Positions 10,379 to 22,045 are shown, numbered from the stretch's first letter. The stretch is 64,000 bases of DNA from Meghimatium bilineatum (GCA_034231615.1 CM067299.1:14251863-14315862), one strand, 5' to 3'. Notes: generated by a model from the letters alone, not told the origin. Numbers and translations are program-made.

Positions 10379-10685
10379 TTAATTAGAGCAGTCATAGATA
10401 CAGTACAAAACTATGAGGAGGATAGAGGACAAAACAATGATGAGGATACAGTACAAAACTATGAGGAGGATAGAGTATAAAATTATGAGGAGGATAGAGT
10501 ATAAAACTGTGAAGAGGTTATAGTATAAAACTATGAGTTGGGTAGAGGACAAAACAATGAGGAGGATAAAGTACAAAACAATTATGAGGATACAGTACAA
10601 AACTATGAGGAGGATAGAGTATAAAACTATGAGGAGGATAGAGTATAAAATTATGAGGAGGATAGAGTATAAAATTATGAGGAGC
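10379..10685. repeat. 24-bp minisatellite, about 13 copies
   Basis: Units like GAGGAGGATAGAGTATAAAA then CTAT repeat head to tail. The minus-strand open frame across it is a repeat product. Confidence 0.9.
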
Positions 10686-10739
10686 ATGCCGAAAGAAACA
10701 CTTTAGAGTCTATCTTTAAAGTAAGTCAATACTCATTAG

Positions 10740-11065
10740 GCAATTTTTGCCCTCCTCCTTTCCCTTGTCCAAAACCTGTCAATAATCCAGGAACCTCCGC
10801 CCTACCCCTTGCTTAATTGTGTCAAATGTCACACACGAAATAAAAATTTAAGCGAAATTCTCAAAAACGACATAATTATACACATTTTTCAGAATTTTTT
10901 TCGTCAAAATTTACACAGTTTAATTGGTATATTAAAAAAACTATTATTATTGACGTCAACTTTTTTCAACAATCCCCTTTCTCAACAACTGTCTAACTAT
11001 CTTAGCCCCCACACCCCCACCCCACCCCAACTGCCTTTTAACGAAATATATGGTAAGCCCCGTAC
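10740..11065 (-). mobile_element. Probable MITE family D remnant
   Basis: C-rich patches (CCCCCACACCCCCACCCCAC), TTGACGTCAACTTTTTTCAA and a ~300-bp size resemble the minus strand of the family D copies at 14873-15285 and 22280-22625. The ends are not sharp. Confidence 0.4.
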
Positions 11066-11374
11066 ATGTGAAAAAAATGATAGAAAAATGGAAATGACCA
11101 GAAAAGAAGTAGTAAGTGCATCTTCTTTATAAAAATCATAGGAACCCACAAGAACTGCGACACTATGTGTATATAATCTGACATGGCTGACAAAATTTCA
11201 AGCAGGGAATTTATGAGAATACAGTGGTGATGTTTCCGAATGATGAATCAAGTCTATACTTTGTAAACACGCCATAAGGGAGAAAGTAGAACATATCGTA
11301 ACAATAGTTCAAGAGCAGAAGGTGTAAGATGATAAAGAATATACTAGACACTTTGACATTTTGTCATGGAGTAA

Positions 11375-11665
11375 TATTGGTATATGAGATTAGTATTTTG
11401 GTATGCCTATATGAGATGGTATATTGGTATATGAGATTGTTGTATTGGTATTTGAGATTGTTGTATTGGTATTTGAGATTGTTATATTGGTATTTGAGAT
11501 TGGTATATGAGATTGGTATATGAGATTCTTATATTTGTATTTGAGATTGGTATATTGGTATATGAGATTCTTATATTGGTATTTGAGATTAGTATTTGAG
11601 ATTGGTATATTGGTATATGAGATTCTTATATTGGTATTTGAGATCGGTATTTGAGATTGGTATAT
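11375..11665. repeat. ~18-bp minisatellite
   Basis: TATTGGTATTTGAGATTG and shorter GGTATATGAGATT units alternate. The preceding 11065-11370 has nothing I recognise. Confidence 0.9.
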
Positions 11666-11789
11666 ACACCAAGAAATGAGTGTCAGTATATAACAGAGAA
11701 GCTGTGAGTGAATAGAAATGATGACAACATCGTATGTTTTGGAACATAAGTAGAAAAAGATGTGTCCGTATGCATTCTAGAGCTTGATT

Positions 11790-12240
11790 CCATGAACGTT
11801 ATTGTTACCTTGAATTTCTCTGCTGTTTAACGTCTTTCGTCTATTGTTTTTATGATCGTTTAATGTCTGCCGTCTATTGTTTTTATAGTAGTGCCATTAT
11901 TTTTACTGATGTTACTGCTAGTTCACTGATTGTCTTGTATTTTCGTGAAAAAGAGCTTAAGGTTGAAATGTCGAACATGTCTTGTATACTGTTATTTGTA
12001 TTTTTCGTAACAATACCGTAAAGCTTGATAATTTATGCATTTACTGTAAAGCTTATCAAACGTTTGTTCTACGTAACTACAATAGATTCCAGGAATCTTC
12101 ATTCGTGTTTTCCAAGAAAGTTCAGGTGCTTCAACATATTATCTGTTTTATTGCGGTATATTTTTTAAATGTTATAGAAGTAAGATACAATGTCAAAAAT
12201 AAAACATATATCGTGAACAGTATGCCAGATTTGTCATATT
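11790..12240 (-). mobile_element. Repeat family E (possible Penelope terminal sequence), copy 1
   Basis: This block shares many short identities with 28650-29080, in the same order: GTCGTCTATTGTTTTT-like, a GAAAAAGAGCTTAAGG stretch, and CTGTAAAGCTTATC-like followed by TTCTACGTAA. The middle piece (about 11945-11980) resembles the minus-strand Penelope hairpin, so I infer a Penelope terminal repeat. It also holds a two-copy duplication with TCTATTGTTTTTAT near 11840-11890. Confidence 0.45.
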
Positions 12241-12374
12241 GTCACTGTCTATAATACAAAAAAACACTTTCTTTACTGCGTTTTCCTGTGAAGGAGTGCA
12301 GGGAAGCTTTAGGCTGTGGAAATAAAGGCCACCTTGCCACAGCAGACGCCGCGCCATTATTATACACACTACAC

Positions 12375-12630
12375 CCATGTCACACACTTGTTTTACACAC
12401 TTGTCTATTACACACTTGTCTACTACACCCTTGTCTATTACTCCCGTGTCTATTATACACTCGTCTATTACACACTTGTCTATTACACACTTCTCTATTA
12501 CACACTTCTCTATTACACACTTGTCTATTACACACTTGTCTATTACACACTTGTCTATTACACACTTGTCTATTACACACTTCTCTATTACACACTTGTC
12601 TATTACACACTTGTCTATAACACACTTTTA
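12375..12630. repeat. 15-bp minisatellite, about 17 copies
   Basis: The unit CTATTACACACTTGT repeats with few changes. Because 15 is a multiple of 3, all frames stay open on both strands, which produces several false open frames here. Confidence 0.95.
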
Positions 12631-12906
12631 ACTTTCTTTCATACCCAGTAGACTTCAGCTTTCGGCTTAGTATAATGTCTATTGAAGGAGCTTTCTACTC
12701 AGAGGTTGTCTATAATTGTATGGATGACATGCTACAAAGCTTCCATAAGATATACCTCAATATAACTGCTTGCCATCTACTAAGGTTTTCTATTGCATGG
12801 GTGCTATGTCTAGTGGGCCATTGATGAGACCCACAGACGTAACCGCATGCGTTGAAAGAGCTAGTATAAGATTATAGAAAGATAACATTCTAGAAATTTC
12901 TGCATG

Positions 12907-12907
12907 C

Positions 12908-12966
<59 letters not shown>
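12907..12966. repeat. (ATT)n microsatellite
   Basis: About 20 uninterrupted ATT trinucleotides. Confidence 0.95.
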
Positions 12967-12968
<2 letters not shown>

Positions 12969-12969
12969 C

Positions 12970-14165
12970 ATAATTTTGACATGTGACCATTTTTTGACCA
13001 TTCTTTTCAACCAAAATTATATAGCGTGAAAACCCTGCAAGAACACCCCCCCCCCAATCTGCCGTAGCCTGTGTTTTCTATTAAAAATCAGAACGGTAAT
13101 TAAGTTATTATTCAGCGTCACAGCGCAAAGTTTCCAAGTAGTGATCAGTTAACAAGCCAGTGGTTGACCAGAAACAGCCGAACATGTGCAGTCTTCAGCA
13201 CTTATATAATATGGAAAGTGATATTCCTCGTTCTTACCAGAACATGAACCATGGTCTATACGTCTTGGTGGACCACAAGAGTTACTTTGCGCGTGCAAAC
13301 CTTTTCGAGACTTAGGACTATCGACAGAAACACGCCCTCACACTACCCTATTGAGCCTCATTGCGCGAATCTACACGTGTATTGCCAGCCAATGAGCATC
13401 ACAAATTAGTCTCTCGTAGTGACAAGTAATAGGGTGTAGTTTGGTGCGTGCTTCTGTTGATATGCCACGTAAAGGCCTCCCTAGAGTGATGTTTATATTT
13501 AGCTGTCTGGCCTGTATAGCATGTGGGCCACTATGCAAATCATGAGTGATCATGAAAGCTGAGTCACCTTGTCAGCGGGTGACAATAGGCTGTGTTTGTG
13601 CAATTATGTAGCCAGTTGGGTGCAAACAAACTTCTTGTGCGTTCGATGGTCTCCTGTCTCATATTTCAATATTCATTTCATGGACACAAATTGCCGTCCA
13701 CTGATGGTCACATTTCGTGGCTAATTTAGTTTCTTCCCTGTGTGGCTAATTGCAGCCATAGTCAATGTTGGGCCGCTTGATGGAGTGGACAGGTTTAAAT
13801 GACATAGTATGGGATATATAAACAACCGGTACTTATAATAGTTTCAGTCAAATCAATCAGAAATCGCAACCAATAAAATGTAACTACTCAACTAGGTTAA
13901 GACATGACCTTCTACAAAAAGGCATAATGGATAATGGTAAATCCAGCGTTGTAAAATGATTCATTTCACTATTCATTTGATTTCACTTGGTTGTTACAGA
14001 AAGTATAAGTACAGTGACCAATGAAAACCAATGTAATAATCACCTGAGTCACTAAGAAGACTCCATTTCCCATTGATCAGTAGGCCTGTTATTGTAGGCT
14101 TATAAATTCTATTCTATATCAGTTCGTAAACTTAATTTAGTTATTATAATGTCGTCGTGTGTTAT
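12970..14165. other. Unassigned intronic DNA
   Basis: This 1.2-kb stretch is relatively complex, with a short poly-C run near 13046. I see no exon with good splice borders, no RNA gene and no recognisable element. A 60-codon minus-strand frame at 13371-13553 has no motif. Confidence 0.35.
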
Positions 14166-14174
14166 CGAGTCACC

Positions 14175-14860
14175 AATGATAAAATGTTTCTGTTACTTGG
14201 TGTCAATGACAAATTTAAATGTTACTTGGTGTCCGTGACAAAATTTAACTGTTATTTGTTGTCGATGACAAAATATAATTATTACTTTGTGTCGGTGACA
14301 TAATGTAACTACTACTTGGTGTCGGTGACATAATGTAACTAGTATTTGGTGTCGGTGACAAAATGTAATTGTTACTTGGTGTCGGTGACAAAATTTAACT
14401 GTTACTTGATGTCAGTGACAAAATGTAACTGTTACTTGGTGTCGATGACAAAATGTAATTGTTACTTAGTGTCGGTGACAAAATGTAACTGTTACTTGGT
14501 GTCGGTGACAAAATGTAACTACTGCATGGTGTCGGTGACATAATGTAACTACTACTTGGTGTCGGTGACAAAATGTAACTACTACTTGGTGTCGGTGACA
14601 TAATGTAATTGTTACTTGGTGTCGGTGACATAATGTAACTACTACTTTAAGTCGGTGACATAAATAATGTAACTACTACTTGGTGTCGGTGACATAATGT
14701 AACTAGTACTTTGTGTCGGTGACAAAATGTAATTGTTACTTGGTGTCGGTGACATAATGTAACTACTAGTTGGTGTCGGTGACAAAATGTAATTGTTACG
14801 TGGTGTCGGTGACAAAATTTAACTATTACTTGGTGGCGGTGACAAAATGTAACTGTTACT
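14175..14860. repeat. 30-bp minisatellite, about 22 copies
   Basis: The unit starts TTGGTGTCGGTGACAAAATG and ends TAACTGTTAC, with A/T variants (CATAATG for CAAAATG) in patches. The length is a multiple of 3, giving ten-residue repeats in several frames; these are not proteins. Confidence 0.95.
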
Positions 14861-14872
14861 GGTTGGTATCGA

Positions 14873-15285
14873 TTAGTTCGAGGCTGTCCATAAATAATGC
14901 CAACAATTAGGGGAGTTGGGGTGGCGGCGCTATATGTTTTTGACACAGTTGGGAGGACAAAAGATGACATATCAGAACAACAATTTTATGGAACAATTAA
15001 ATTCGATTAATTTGAGTTTCTATTATTTTGTATCTATTATGTGTTTTCGCAAGTTTTCAACAAACATTGGGTTCGTGGTGTGTGTGTGTGGTAAATTTTC
15101 TGTTGATGTAATTATGTAGGGTGGTGGGGGGGTTCCCTGGACTCTTGACGTTTTGGCATAATTATGCAGGAGCGCGGGTTTCCCCTTGATTCTTAACATG
15201 TTGCTGGCAATGTGGAGAGGGTGTGGAATGGGGGGGGGGTAATTACAAAAGAAAAGTATTGACGTTATTTATGAATATCCCCCAT
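14873..15285. mobile_element. MITE family D, copy with imperfect inverted ends
   Basis: The left end GGCTGTCCATAAATAATG and the right end (minus strand GGATATTCATAAATAACG) are inverted copies. The interior has G-rich runs on the plus strand and no transposase. Related pieces are at 10740-11065, 19955-20040 with 21625-21655, 22280-22625 and 39405-39620. The superfamily is unknown to me. Confidence 0.5.
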
Positions 15286-15460
15286 ATCTGAACTGTGATA
15301 TTTAATTATTGGGAACAGATTATCCTAACCCCCCTCCCCTCTCCCATATCTGAACTGTGATATTTAATTATTGGAAACAGATTATCCTAACCCCCCCCTC
15401 CCCTCTCCCATATCTGAGATGTGATATTTAATTATTGGAAACAGATTATCCTAACAAAAC
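15280..15460. repeat. ~70-bp tandem repeat, about 2.7 copies
   Basis: Copies contain ATATCTGAACTGTGATATTT, AATTATTGG-AACAG and ATTATCCTAACCCC, with variable C runs between. The array ends about 45 bp upstream of microexon B. Confidence 0.9.
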
Positions 15461-15504
15461 AAAATAATAATTTGAAAACTTTCATTTGCTTTTTATATTT
15501 TCAG

Positions 15505-15528
15505 AAAAACCTGCTGCTCTTTTACCAC
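15505..15528 (+). CDS. Ig-superfamily gene, exon B: 24-nt microexon (inter-domain linker)
   Basis: The 24 bases AAAAACCTGCTGCTC...CCAC sit between a good acceptor (TTTTTATATTTTCAG) and a consensus donor (GTAAGT). With the G left over from exon A they read EKPAALLP and leave one C, so the microexon is phase 1 to phase 1, exactly eight codons. That joins domain 1 (ending VTLSVK) to exon C, whose first codon is completed by the leftover C to give Arg. Proline-rich linkers between the two Ig domains are normal in this family. The call rests on splice sites and phase only, since eight residues cannot show homology. Transcript reads would settle it. Confidence 0.65.
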
Positions 15529-15529
15529 G

Positions 15530-15915
15530 TAAGTTTTGCTAAAGCTATAATATTATTAGAAATTGATTCTGAAACAATTTTCTTGTTGAATGTCATTGAC
15601 TTGAACGTATATTACGATATCATAGTATACTATGCTAGCCTTATTGAAGCCAAATACGCATACAGACTTATGGTCAAATGTGGTCAGCATTTATAGCATT
15701 ATTCATATCACATGATTGCAGACTTTCTTGTTATTGAATGTCTGCATATAAAGTAATGTATCATATTACATTGTTAACAAGATTTTTACAAAGTGTTTAT
15801 AAAGTCGTAGTGCACCCATTTACATTGCTAGTGATATTACGTCATATGAATTGTGAGTATTTAGTGCGGATCTCTGCGAAGGCAGTGCACGGCGATATAT
15901 AGACACCCGGTACAT
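15530..15915. other. Unassigned intronic DNA
   Basis: Open frames continue past the microexon without motif or splice support. Nothing else is recognised. Confidence 0.35.
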
Positions 15916-15919
15916 ATAC

Positions 15920-17220
15920 ATATCATCATCATCAAGTGCCGTCTCCGCAACGAAGGTTGGCTGCAATGTATCTCCAACATCTCCTGTCTCTTGTCTTGGT
16001 GGTGCACTCTGCTAGACTGTAACCTGTCCATCATGTAATGTTACTCTCCCACTTGTATCTCTGCCTACCTCTTGCTCGCTTCCCTTTGACTTTACCCTCA
16101 AGTAAGGTCTTCAATAAGGTGTCATGTCTTTTAATGTGTCCAAAGTATTTTATTTGCCTGATATTTATTTCTCTTAGTAGTTCTTTCTTCATATTAAGTG
16201 TCTTTAGCACCTCTTTATTTGTTTTCTTCTCTTCCCATGATGTTCTCCCTATTCTTCTATATACCAACATCTCAAAGGCATCAATTTTGTATTCTAATTG
16301 TTTATTTAGTGTCCATGTTTCTGAGCCATACAATAATATGGAATAGATGTAGCATTTTATAATTCTCATTTTTAACTTGTTTGTAATTTGTTTAGATATT
16401 AATAATTTCCTCATGTCATTGAAGTCACTTTTAGCCATTCCTATTCTCCTTTTAACTTCTGTTTCACATCTGCCATCATTTGTGACTATGTGTCCAAGAT
16501 ATTGATACTGTTTTACTTGTTGTAGTTTCTCTCCCTGTATGTTTATGTTTACCTCCTGTTCTTCTGTGTCTTTGCTGATTATCATTGTTTTTGTTTTTTG
16601 AATATTTATATCCAGTCCATATTAATTACTTGATTTATTGACTTGATCTATTGGTCTTTGTAGTTCATGTTCACTTTCTGCCAAAAGAACAGTGTCATCT
16701 GCATATCTAATGTTGTTTATTATTTTCCCATTGATCTTGAGTCCTGGTATTTCTTCTATATTTTTAAATTATTCTCTGTGTAGATATTAAATAGGCTTGG
16801 TGATAAAATGCATCCTTGTCTTACCCCTCTTCTTATTGCTATGTATGGAGAGTAGCTGTTTTCACACCTTATTGATACAGTTTGTTCCCAATATATATTT
16901 CTAATCAGCCAGATGTCTTTTCCATCTATGCCTATTTCTTGAAGACATTTGATTAATTTTTCATGTTGGACTCTGTCAAAGGCCTTGCTGTAGTCTATGA
17001 AGCACATATAGATACTCATTTGGACTTCTATATTTTTATCTATCACTAGCCGGATACTCAGTATAGTTTCTCTGGTTCCTTTGTTTTTCCTAAAACCGAA
17101 TTGTTCTTCACCGACCTCCATGTCTATCTTGTTCTTAATTCTTTCATGTATTATCTTGGGAAGTATTTTAGTTAGATGGTTCATTAGACTTATTGTTCTA
17201 TATTCTGTACAGTCCACAGC
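15920..17220 (-). mobile_element. RTE-like LINE, ORF2 remnant (RT palm to C-terminus)
   Basis: On the minus strand, from 17220 down, frames give TEYRTISLMNHLTKI, FGFRKNKGTRETILSIRL, CFIDYSKAFDRVQHEKL, RRGVRQGCILSPSLFN, then the catalytic YADDTVLLAE box (about 16680-16710), YLGHIVTNDG, GSETWTLNKQLE, YFGHIKRHDTLLKTLLEGK and the arginine-rich end. This is most of the reverse transcriptase plus the C-terminus of a LINE ORF2; the GFRKGRGT/CFIDYAKAFD style is typical of RTE-clade elements. Stop codons and frameshifts near 16600-16790 break it. The endonuclease part is missing. The 3' side begins with CATCATCATC on the plus strand, i.e. a (GAT)n tail. Confidence 0.85.
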
Positions 17221-17224
17221 CCTG

Positions 17225-17302
17225 GGTTACTACATCGCCTCACCACCAGGCTACATCATGCTAATCTGTAGGAGTTTGAGAACGAATGCAAAGAATAAGA
17301 TT
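17225..17302 (+). mobile_element. SINE family A, 3' fragment
   Basis: CATGCTAATCTGTAGGAGTT then TGAGAACGAATGCAAAGAAT matches the last ~75 bp of SINE A. It abuts the 5' truncation point of the LINE. Confidence 0.65.
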
Positions 17303-17309
17303 AGAAGTG

Positions 17310-17530
17310 TTCATACTGCTTCGTTTGGAATCAAGAGATGTGTAACGAAGTTTGCGTCGTGTGGAATCAAGAGATGTGTTATGATGTTTCAAGTTGAGTT
17401 ATAACACATTTACAGCGTTGTATCGAATCAATAGAAGTGTCAGGAAGTTTCAAGTTCATTATAACTAATACACTGCGTTGTATACGATCAAGAGATGCGT
17501 TAGGAAGTTTCCAGTTGAGTTAGAATAAAT
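17310..17530. repeat. Degenerate tandem repeat (~30 then ~75 bp)
   Basis: GAATCAAGAGATGTGT and AAGTTTCAAGTTGAGTTATA recur about three times with drift. The following 17535-17840 is unassigned. Confidence 0.65.
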
Positions 17531-17844
17531 ACCTTACACAGAATACGTAAATGTAACATAATTTCCTGTATTTCAAAGCACCTTTGGTGAGTTGTGTTAT
17601 AATATTTAATTTATTTTAATTCCATGGTAAGGACAGTGGTTGTGTTAACAACAAAAAGACAATGATCATAACATCTAACAAGAAGAAACAAAGATTTGAA
17701 GAAGTTCTGGTAATAAAATTATAGACCTCTCAATTTTCAGATGTATCGCTATGTTCATTCCAAAATACATCTAAAAGTGTGTATTTGGAAACAAATTTAA
17801 TTTAAATAATACTTTAACAAATCAATGCGGACGTATACAATATA

Positions 17845-18055
17845 ACTTGGGTCTAGTATGTGAAAATAGAACTTGGGTCTAGTATGTGACAATAGAACTG
17901 GGGTCTAGTATGTGAAAATAGAACTGGGGTCTAGTATGTGAAAATAGAACTCGGGTCTAGTATGTGAAAATAGAACTCGGGTCTAGTATGGGAAAATAGA
18001 ACTCGGGTCTAGCATGTGAAAATAGAACTCGGGTCTAGTATGCGAAAATACAGAA
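17845..18055. repeat. 26-bp minisatellite, 8 copies
   Basis: Each unit contains GGGTCTAGTATGTGAAAATA followed by GAACT. Confidence 0.95.
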
Positions 18056-18162
18056 CTTGTGTAGTAGCTCATGGGCAATACATGAAAATGGAATTATTGA
18101 GAAAACAAATACATGTATAGAAATACATTTTGGACATGAAACTACTGAAAGTCACGCAAAGG

Positions 18163-18510
18163 GGACAGTTAGTGGACAATCAAAAGCCAGTGGGACAGTC
18201 AGTTGACAAGCAGAATCCAATGAGACAGTTCGTGGACAAGCAGAAGCCAATATGACAGTTAGTGGACAAGCAGAAGCTAATAGGACAGTTAGTGGACAAG
18301 CAGAAGCCAATAGGACAGTTAGTGGACAAGAAGAAGCCAATAGGACAGTTAATGGACATGCAGAAGCCAATGAGACAGTTAGTGGACATGTAGAAGCCAA
18401 TGAGACAGTTAGTGGACAAGCAGAAGCCAATGAGACAGTTAGTGGACAAGCAGAAGCCAATGAGACAGTTAGTGGACATGCAGAAGCCAATTATGCAGTT
18501 AGTGGATAAG
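18163..18510. repeat. 30-bp minisatellite, about 11 copies
   Basis: Units contain GACAGTTAGTGGACAAGCAG then AAGCCAAT. Being a multiple of 3, they read as a decapeptide repeat (TVSGQAEANE) on the plus strand and as other repeats on the minus strand. With no start, splice or flanking coding support I treat it as a minisatellite. Confidence 0.95.
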
Positions 18511-18589
18511 CATAAGTCAATGATATAATTTCAAGTGTAACGCATACATTTACAACAATTCAACGGAATAAGTGGAACGACACAAAAAT

Positions 18590-18885
18590 TAAAAGCTTAC
18601 TACGTATGAAATGGGATGTCTAAGAAAAGCAGAACAAGAAGAGATCATGTGAGGAAAAATGAAATTACATGAACTATTGGAACAACATCTGTGGTCAAAT
18701 ATATTGAAAAACATGAAATGGTTCGGCCATGAGAATGAACCAATATTGGCCAGCGGCAAGATCATACAACATGAAAATGGAGACAGCAAGATGCAGAGGA
18801 AGACAAAGAAGAAAGTGGATTGAAGAAGTTACCAACGTTCTGAAACGTCACAATTTTATTGCATATCAAGCTACCAAGAGAAATT
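18590..18885 (+). mobile_element. LINE 3' end (ORF2 C-terminus remnant)
   Basis: Frames contain KWFGHENEP/MRMNQYWPAARSYNM and RCRGRQRRKWIEEV, then LKRHNF: the IKWFGHVMRM and GRPRRRWI block of LINE ORF2. It is 5'-truncated and frameshifted. Confidence 0.7.
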
Positions 18886-19069
18886 ATGGTACAACTAGAT
18901 TTATCTGTTGGATTTTAGTTTTGGACCTAAGTACACGTTATCGATCTTCATGTAGGCAATATTATTATTTTTATCTCCTTCCGCCACAAGTAGATGTTTT
19001 CACAGAGCTGAGAGTTGGAAGTTTTCTGTGCATAAATTGAAATATATTTTTTTAAAGGACAGTAAACCT

Positions 19070-19225
19070 ATATCCTATTCAGGACGTAGCTATCAACTCA
19101 GCATTTTTGTTGTTGTATTGATTTCCTATTCAGAACGTAGCCATCAACTCAGCATTTTTTGGTTGTATTGATTTCCTATTCAGAACGTAGCCATCAACTC
19201 AGCATTTTTTGGTTGTATTGATTTT
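19070..19225. repeat. ~62-bp tandem repeat, about 2.5 copies
   Basis: CCTATTCAGAACGTAGCCAT and CAACTCAGCATTTTTTGG recur with little change. Confidence 0.9.
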
Positions 19226-19282
19226 ATAGGCAATATAAATACGTTCAGTAATTTTGTTATTGATCTCTCAACGATCCGGTCC

Positions 19283-19355
19283 AACAAAGCCTGCAAGGAG
19301 ACTTGAACCCGGTACCTTGGCTGTCACAACGGGCACTATACCTCGCCACCGAAAA
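19283..19355 (-). mobile_element. tRNA-like SINE head or tRNA pseudogene
   Basis: The minus strand shows GGTGGCGAGGTATAGTGC (A-box-like) and GGGTTCAAGTCTCC (B-box). The acceptor stem does not pair well. It is tRNA-derived but probably not a functional gene. Confidence 0.5.
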
Positions 19356-19359
19356 GCCA

Positions 19360-19955
19360 AGCATAACTAAAATAAAGCTCTGGAAAAAATACCCAAGTTT
19401 CTACGCCCCGTTCCACTGCAGCCACCATAACACAAAAGAATACGAGTCCTAATGCTCATAATTTTTTGAGAATTAAAATAACGCAACACAGAAAAATAGT
19501 ACCCAAAAATTAGCAATATGTATTAGAAAAGTTATCAGGAATAGATAGAACTCATTATTGAGTGAATTTATGTAAACAGATACATGACTTGTCCAGATTT
19601 GATCTTCTACACAACAATTCTGTATTTGTTCAATGATGTGGTCTATTCGAGTGATGTTACTTGCTACGCCAACTTGCTGCGGTCTGGAAAAAGTATGCAA
19701 GTTATTCAAAGCACTCAGTTCTTCTGACATTTTCCTGTCATTCTACTATCTATTATATCGAATTCGCTGGTTATTCAGAAGACACTGAGTCAGATGATAA
19801 TCACGTATAATCACGCGTGCAAGATATGGTCAATCGGTCATTTTGAGAAGATGAATCTGTTGCATTGGAGATGTTCATAAAATGTTCTACAGTTGTCGTG
19901 GGTAAATATATATCGGTAATTTCAGTGGTCACATAAAATGTGCTACAGTTGTCAT
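19360..19955. other. Unassigned DNA
   Basis: An 85-codon minus-strand frame (19473-19730) has no recognisable motif. No other feature seen. Confidence 0.35.
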
Positions 19956-20034
19956 GGGGGAGGGCAGAGAGTGGGATTAAAAGGGGGGAGGGGAGTTGAC
20001 GTCAACGATACTGTTTTATACACAATAACCTTCT

Positions 20035-21625
20035 TGAATATAATACCAATTCTAATATAATACCGATTCTAATATAATACCGATTCTAATATAATACCGA
20101 TTATAATATGAAGCCGATTCTAATATGATACTGATTCTAATACGACATCTATTCTAATATGATACAGATTCTAATATGATACCGATTGTAATATAATACA
20201 GATTCTAATATGATACCGATTCTAATATAATACCGATTCTAATATGATACCGATTCTAATATGATACTGATTATAATACGACATCTATTCTAATATGATA
20301 CCAATTCTAATATGATACTGTATGATATCTATTAGAATATGATACCTATTAGAATACGACATCTATTCTAATATGATACTGATTCTAATATGACATGTAT
20401 TCTAATATGATACTGATTCTAATATGACATGTATTCTAATATGATACCGATTCTAATATGATACCGATTGTAATATAATACCGATTCTAATATGATACCG
20501 ATTCTAATATGATACTGATTCTAATACGACATCTATTCTAATATGATACAGATTCTAATATGATACCGATTGTAATATAATACCGATTCTAATATGATAC
20601 CGATTCTAATATGATACTGATTATAATACGACATCTATTCTAATATGATACCAATTCTAATATGATACTATATGATATCTATTAGAATATGATACCTATT
20701 AGAATACGACATCTATTCTAATATGATACTGATTCTAATACGACATCTATTCTAATATGATACTGATTCTAATACGACATCTATTCTAATATGATACCAA
20801 TTCTAATATGATACTGATTCTAATAAAACATCTATTCTAATATAATATCGATTCTAATATGATACCAATTCTAATATGATACCGATTCTAATATGATACC
20901 GATTGTAATATAATACCGATTCTAATATGATACCGAATCTAATATGATACTGATTCTAATACGACATCTATTCTAATATGATACCGATTCTAATACGACA
21001 TCTATTCTAATATGATACCGACTCTAAAATGATACCGATTGTAATATGAGACCGATTCTAATATTATATCGATTCTAATATGATACCGATTCTAATATGA
21101 TACCGATTCTAATATGATACTGATTCTAATACGACACCTATTCTAATATCATACCGATTCTAATATGATACCGATTCTAATATGATACTGATTCTAATAC
21201 GACATCTATTCTAATATGATACCGATTCTAATACGACATCTATTCTAATATGATACAGATTCTAATATGATACCGATTGTAATATAATACCGATTCTAAT
21301 ATGATACCGATGCTAATATGATACTGATTCTAATACGACATCTATTCTAATATGATACAGAGTCTAATACGACATTTATTCTAATATGATACTGATTCTA
21401 ATATCATACCGATTCTAATATGATATCGATTCTAATATGATACCGATCCTAATATGATACTGATTCTAATACGACACCTATTCTAATATCATACCGATTC
21501 TAATATGATACCGAGTCTAATATGATACTGATTCTAATACGACACCTATTCTAATATGATACCTATTCTAATATGACACCGCTTCTAATATGATACCGAT
21601 TCTAATGTGATGCTGATTCTAAAGA
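20035..21625. repeat. 17-bp satellite-like array, about 93 copies
   Basis: The basic unit is GATTCTAATATGATACC. A variant (GATTCTAATACGACATC) is interspersed, giving higher-order blocks that recur along the array. It is the longest array in the window (1.6 kb). It lies between sequences resembling the two sides of MITE family D (19955-20035 and 21625-21655). Confidence 0.95.
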
Positions 21626-21699
21626 TGGACGTAATTTATGGGCAGCCCAATGCAGGTTGTAGAAAATGATATGCGAAAATAAGAATATTTAACTTGGAT

Positions 21700-21795
21700 A
21701 TTAAATCATTACTATTTTATATGGACCAGAAACATGGACACATATGAACAAGACGGCTAGAAAACTGCATACTTTTATAAAGATGTCTAAGTAAG
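21700..21795 (+). mobile_element. LINE ORF2 fragment
   Basis: The frame ILYGPETWTHMNKTARKLHTF corresponds to the LYGSETWTL segment of LINE ORF2. Only a short piece remains. Confidence 0.5.
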
Positions 21796-21834
21796 GTTAA
21801 ATATCAATCAAATCAATATAAATTATATTAAGAT

Positions 21835-22045
21835 ACCATCTTCCTATGTGTGTCATATCCTTTGCAGAACAATGTCCTCGCTGCCAATCTGTAAGTCTCT
21901 TAGTTATGTACAAGCTGTATACGTGCAATACTACTTCGTGTATTGTCATGTTTAAGAGTTCTCGATATTTTGTCCATATCGATGTCACTAGCTGCTTCTT
22001 TTTCTCATTCCTGGAACGTTTCCCTACATTATTGATCTTTCTAAG
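21835..22045 (-). mobile_element. LINE 3' end remnant
   Basis: The minus strand parallels the LINE tail at 9110-9239: a GAGGACATTGTTCTGCAAAG-type end is preceded by degraded ORF2 C-terminus sequence. Orientation is opposite to the neighbouring 21700-21795 piece. Confidence 0.5.

Noticed and set aside
12316-12651. Overlapping open frames in three frames with Tyr-Tyr-Thr-Leu or Ile-Thr-His-Leu-Ser repeats
   Set aside because: Products of a 15-bp minisatellite that keeps all frames open.
18152-18509. Decapeptide repeat protein on either strand
   Set aside because: A 30-bp minisatellite; no start, signal peptide or flanking coding sequence.
19473-19730. 85-codon minus-strand frame
   Set aside because: No motif; the C-terminal half is low-complexity hydrophobic from AT-rich DNA.
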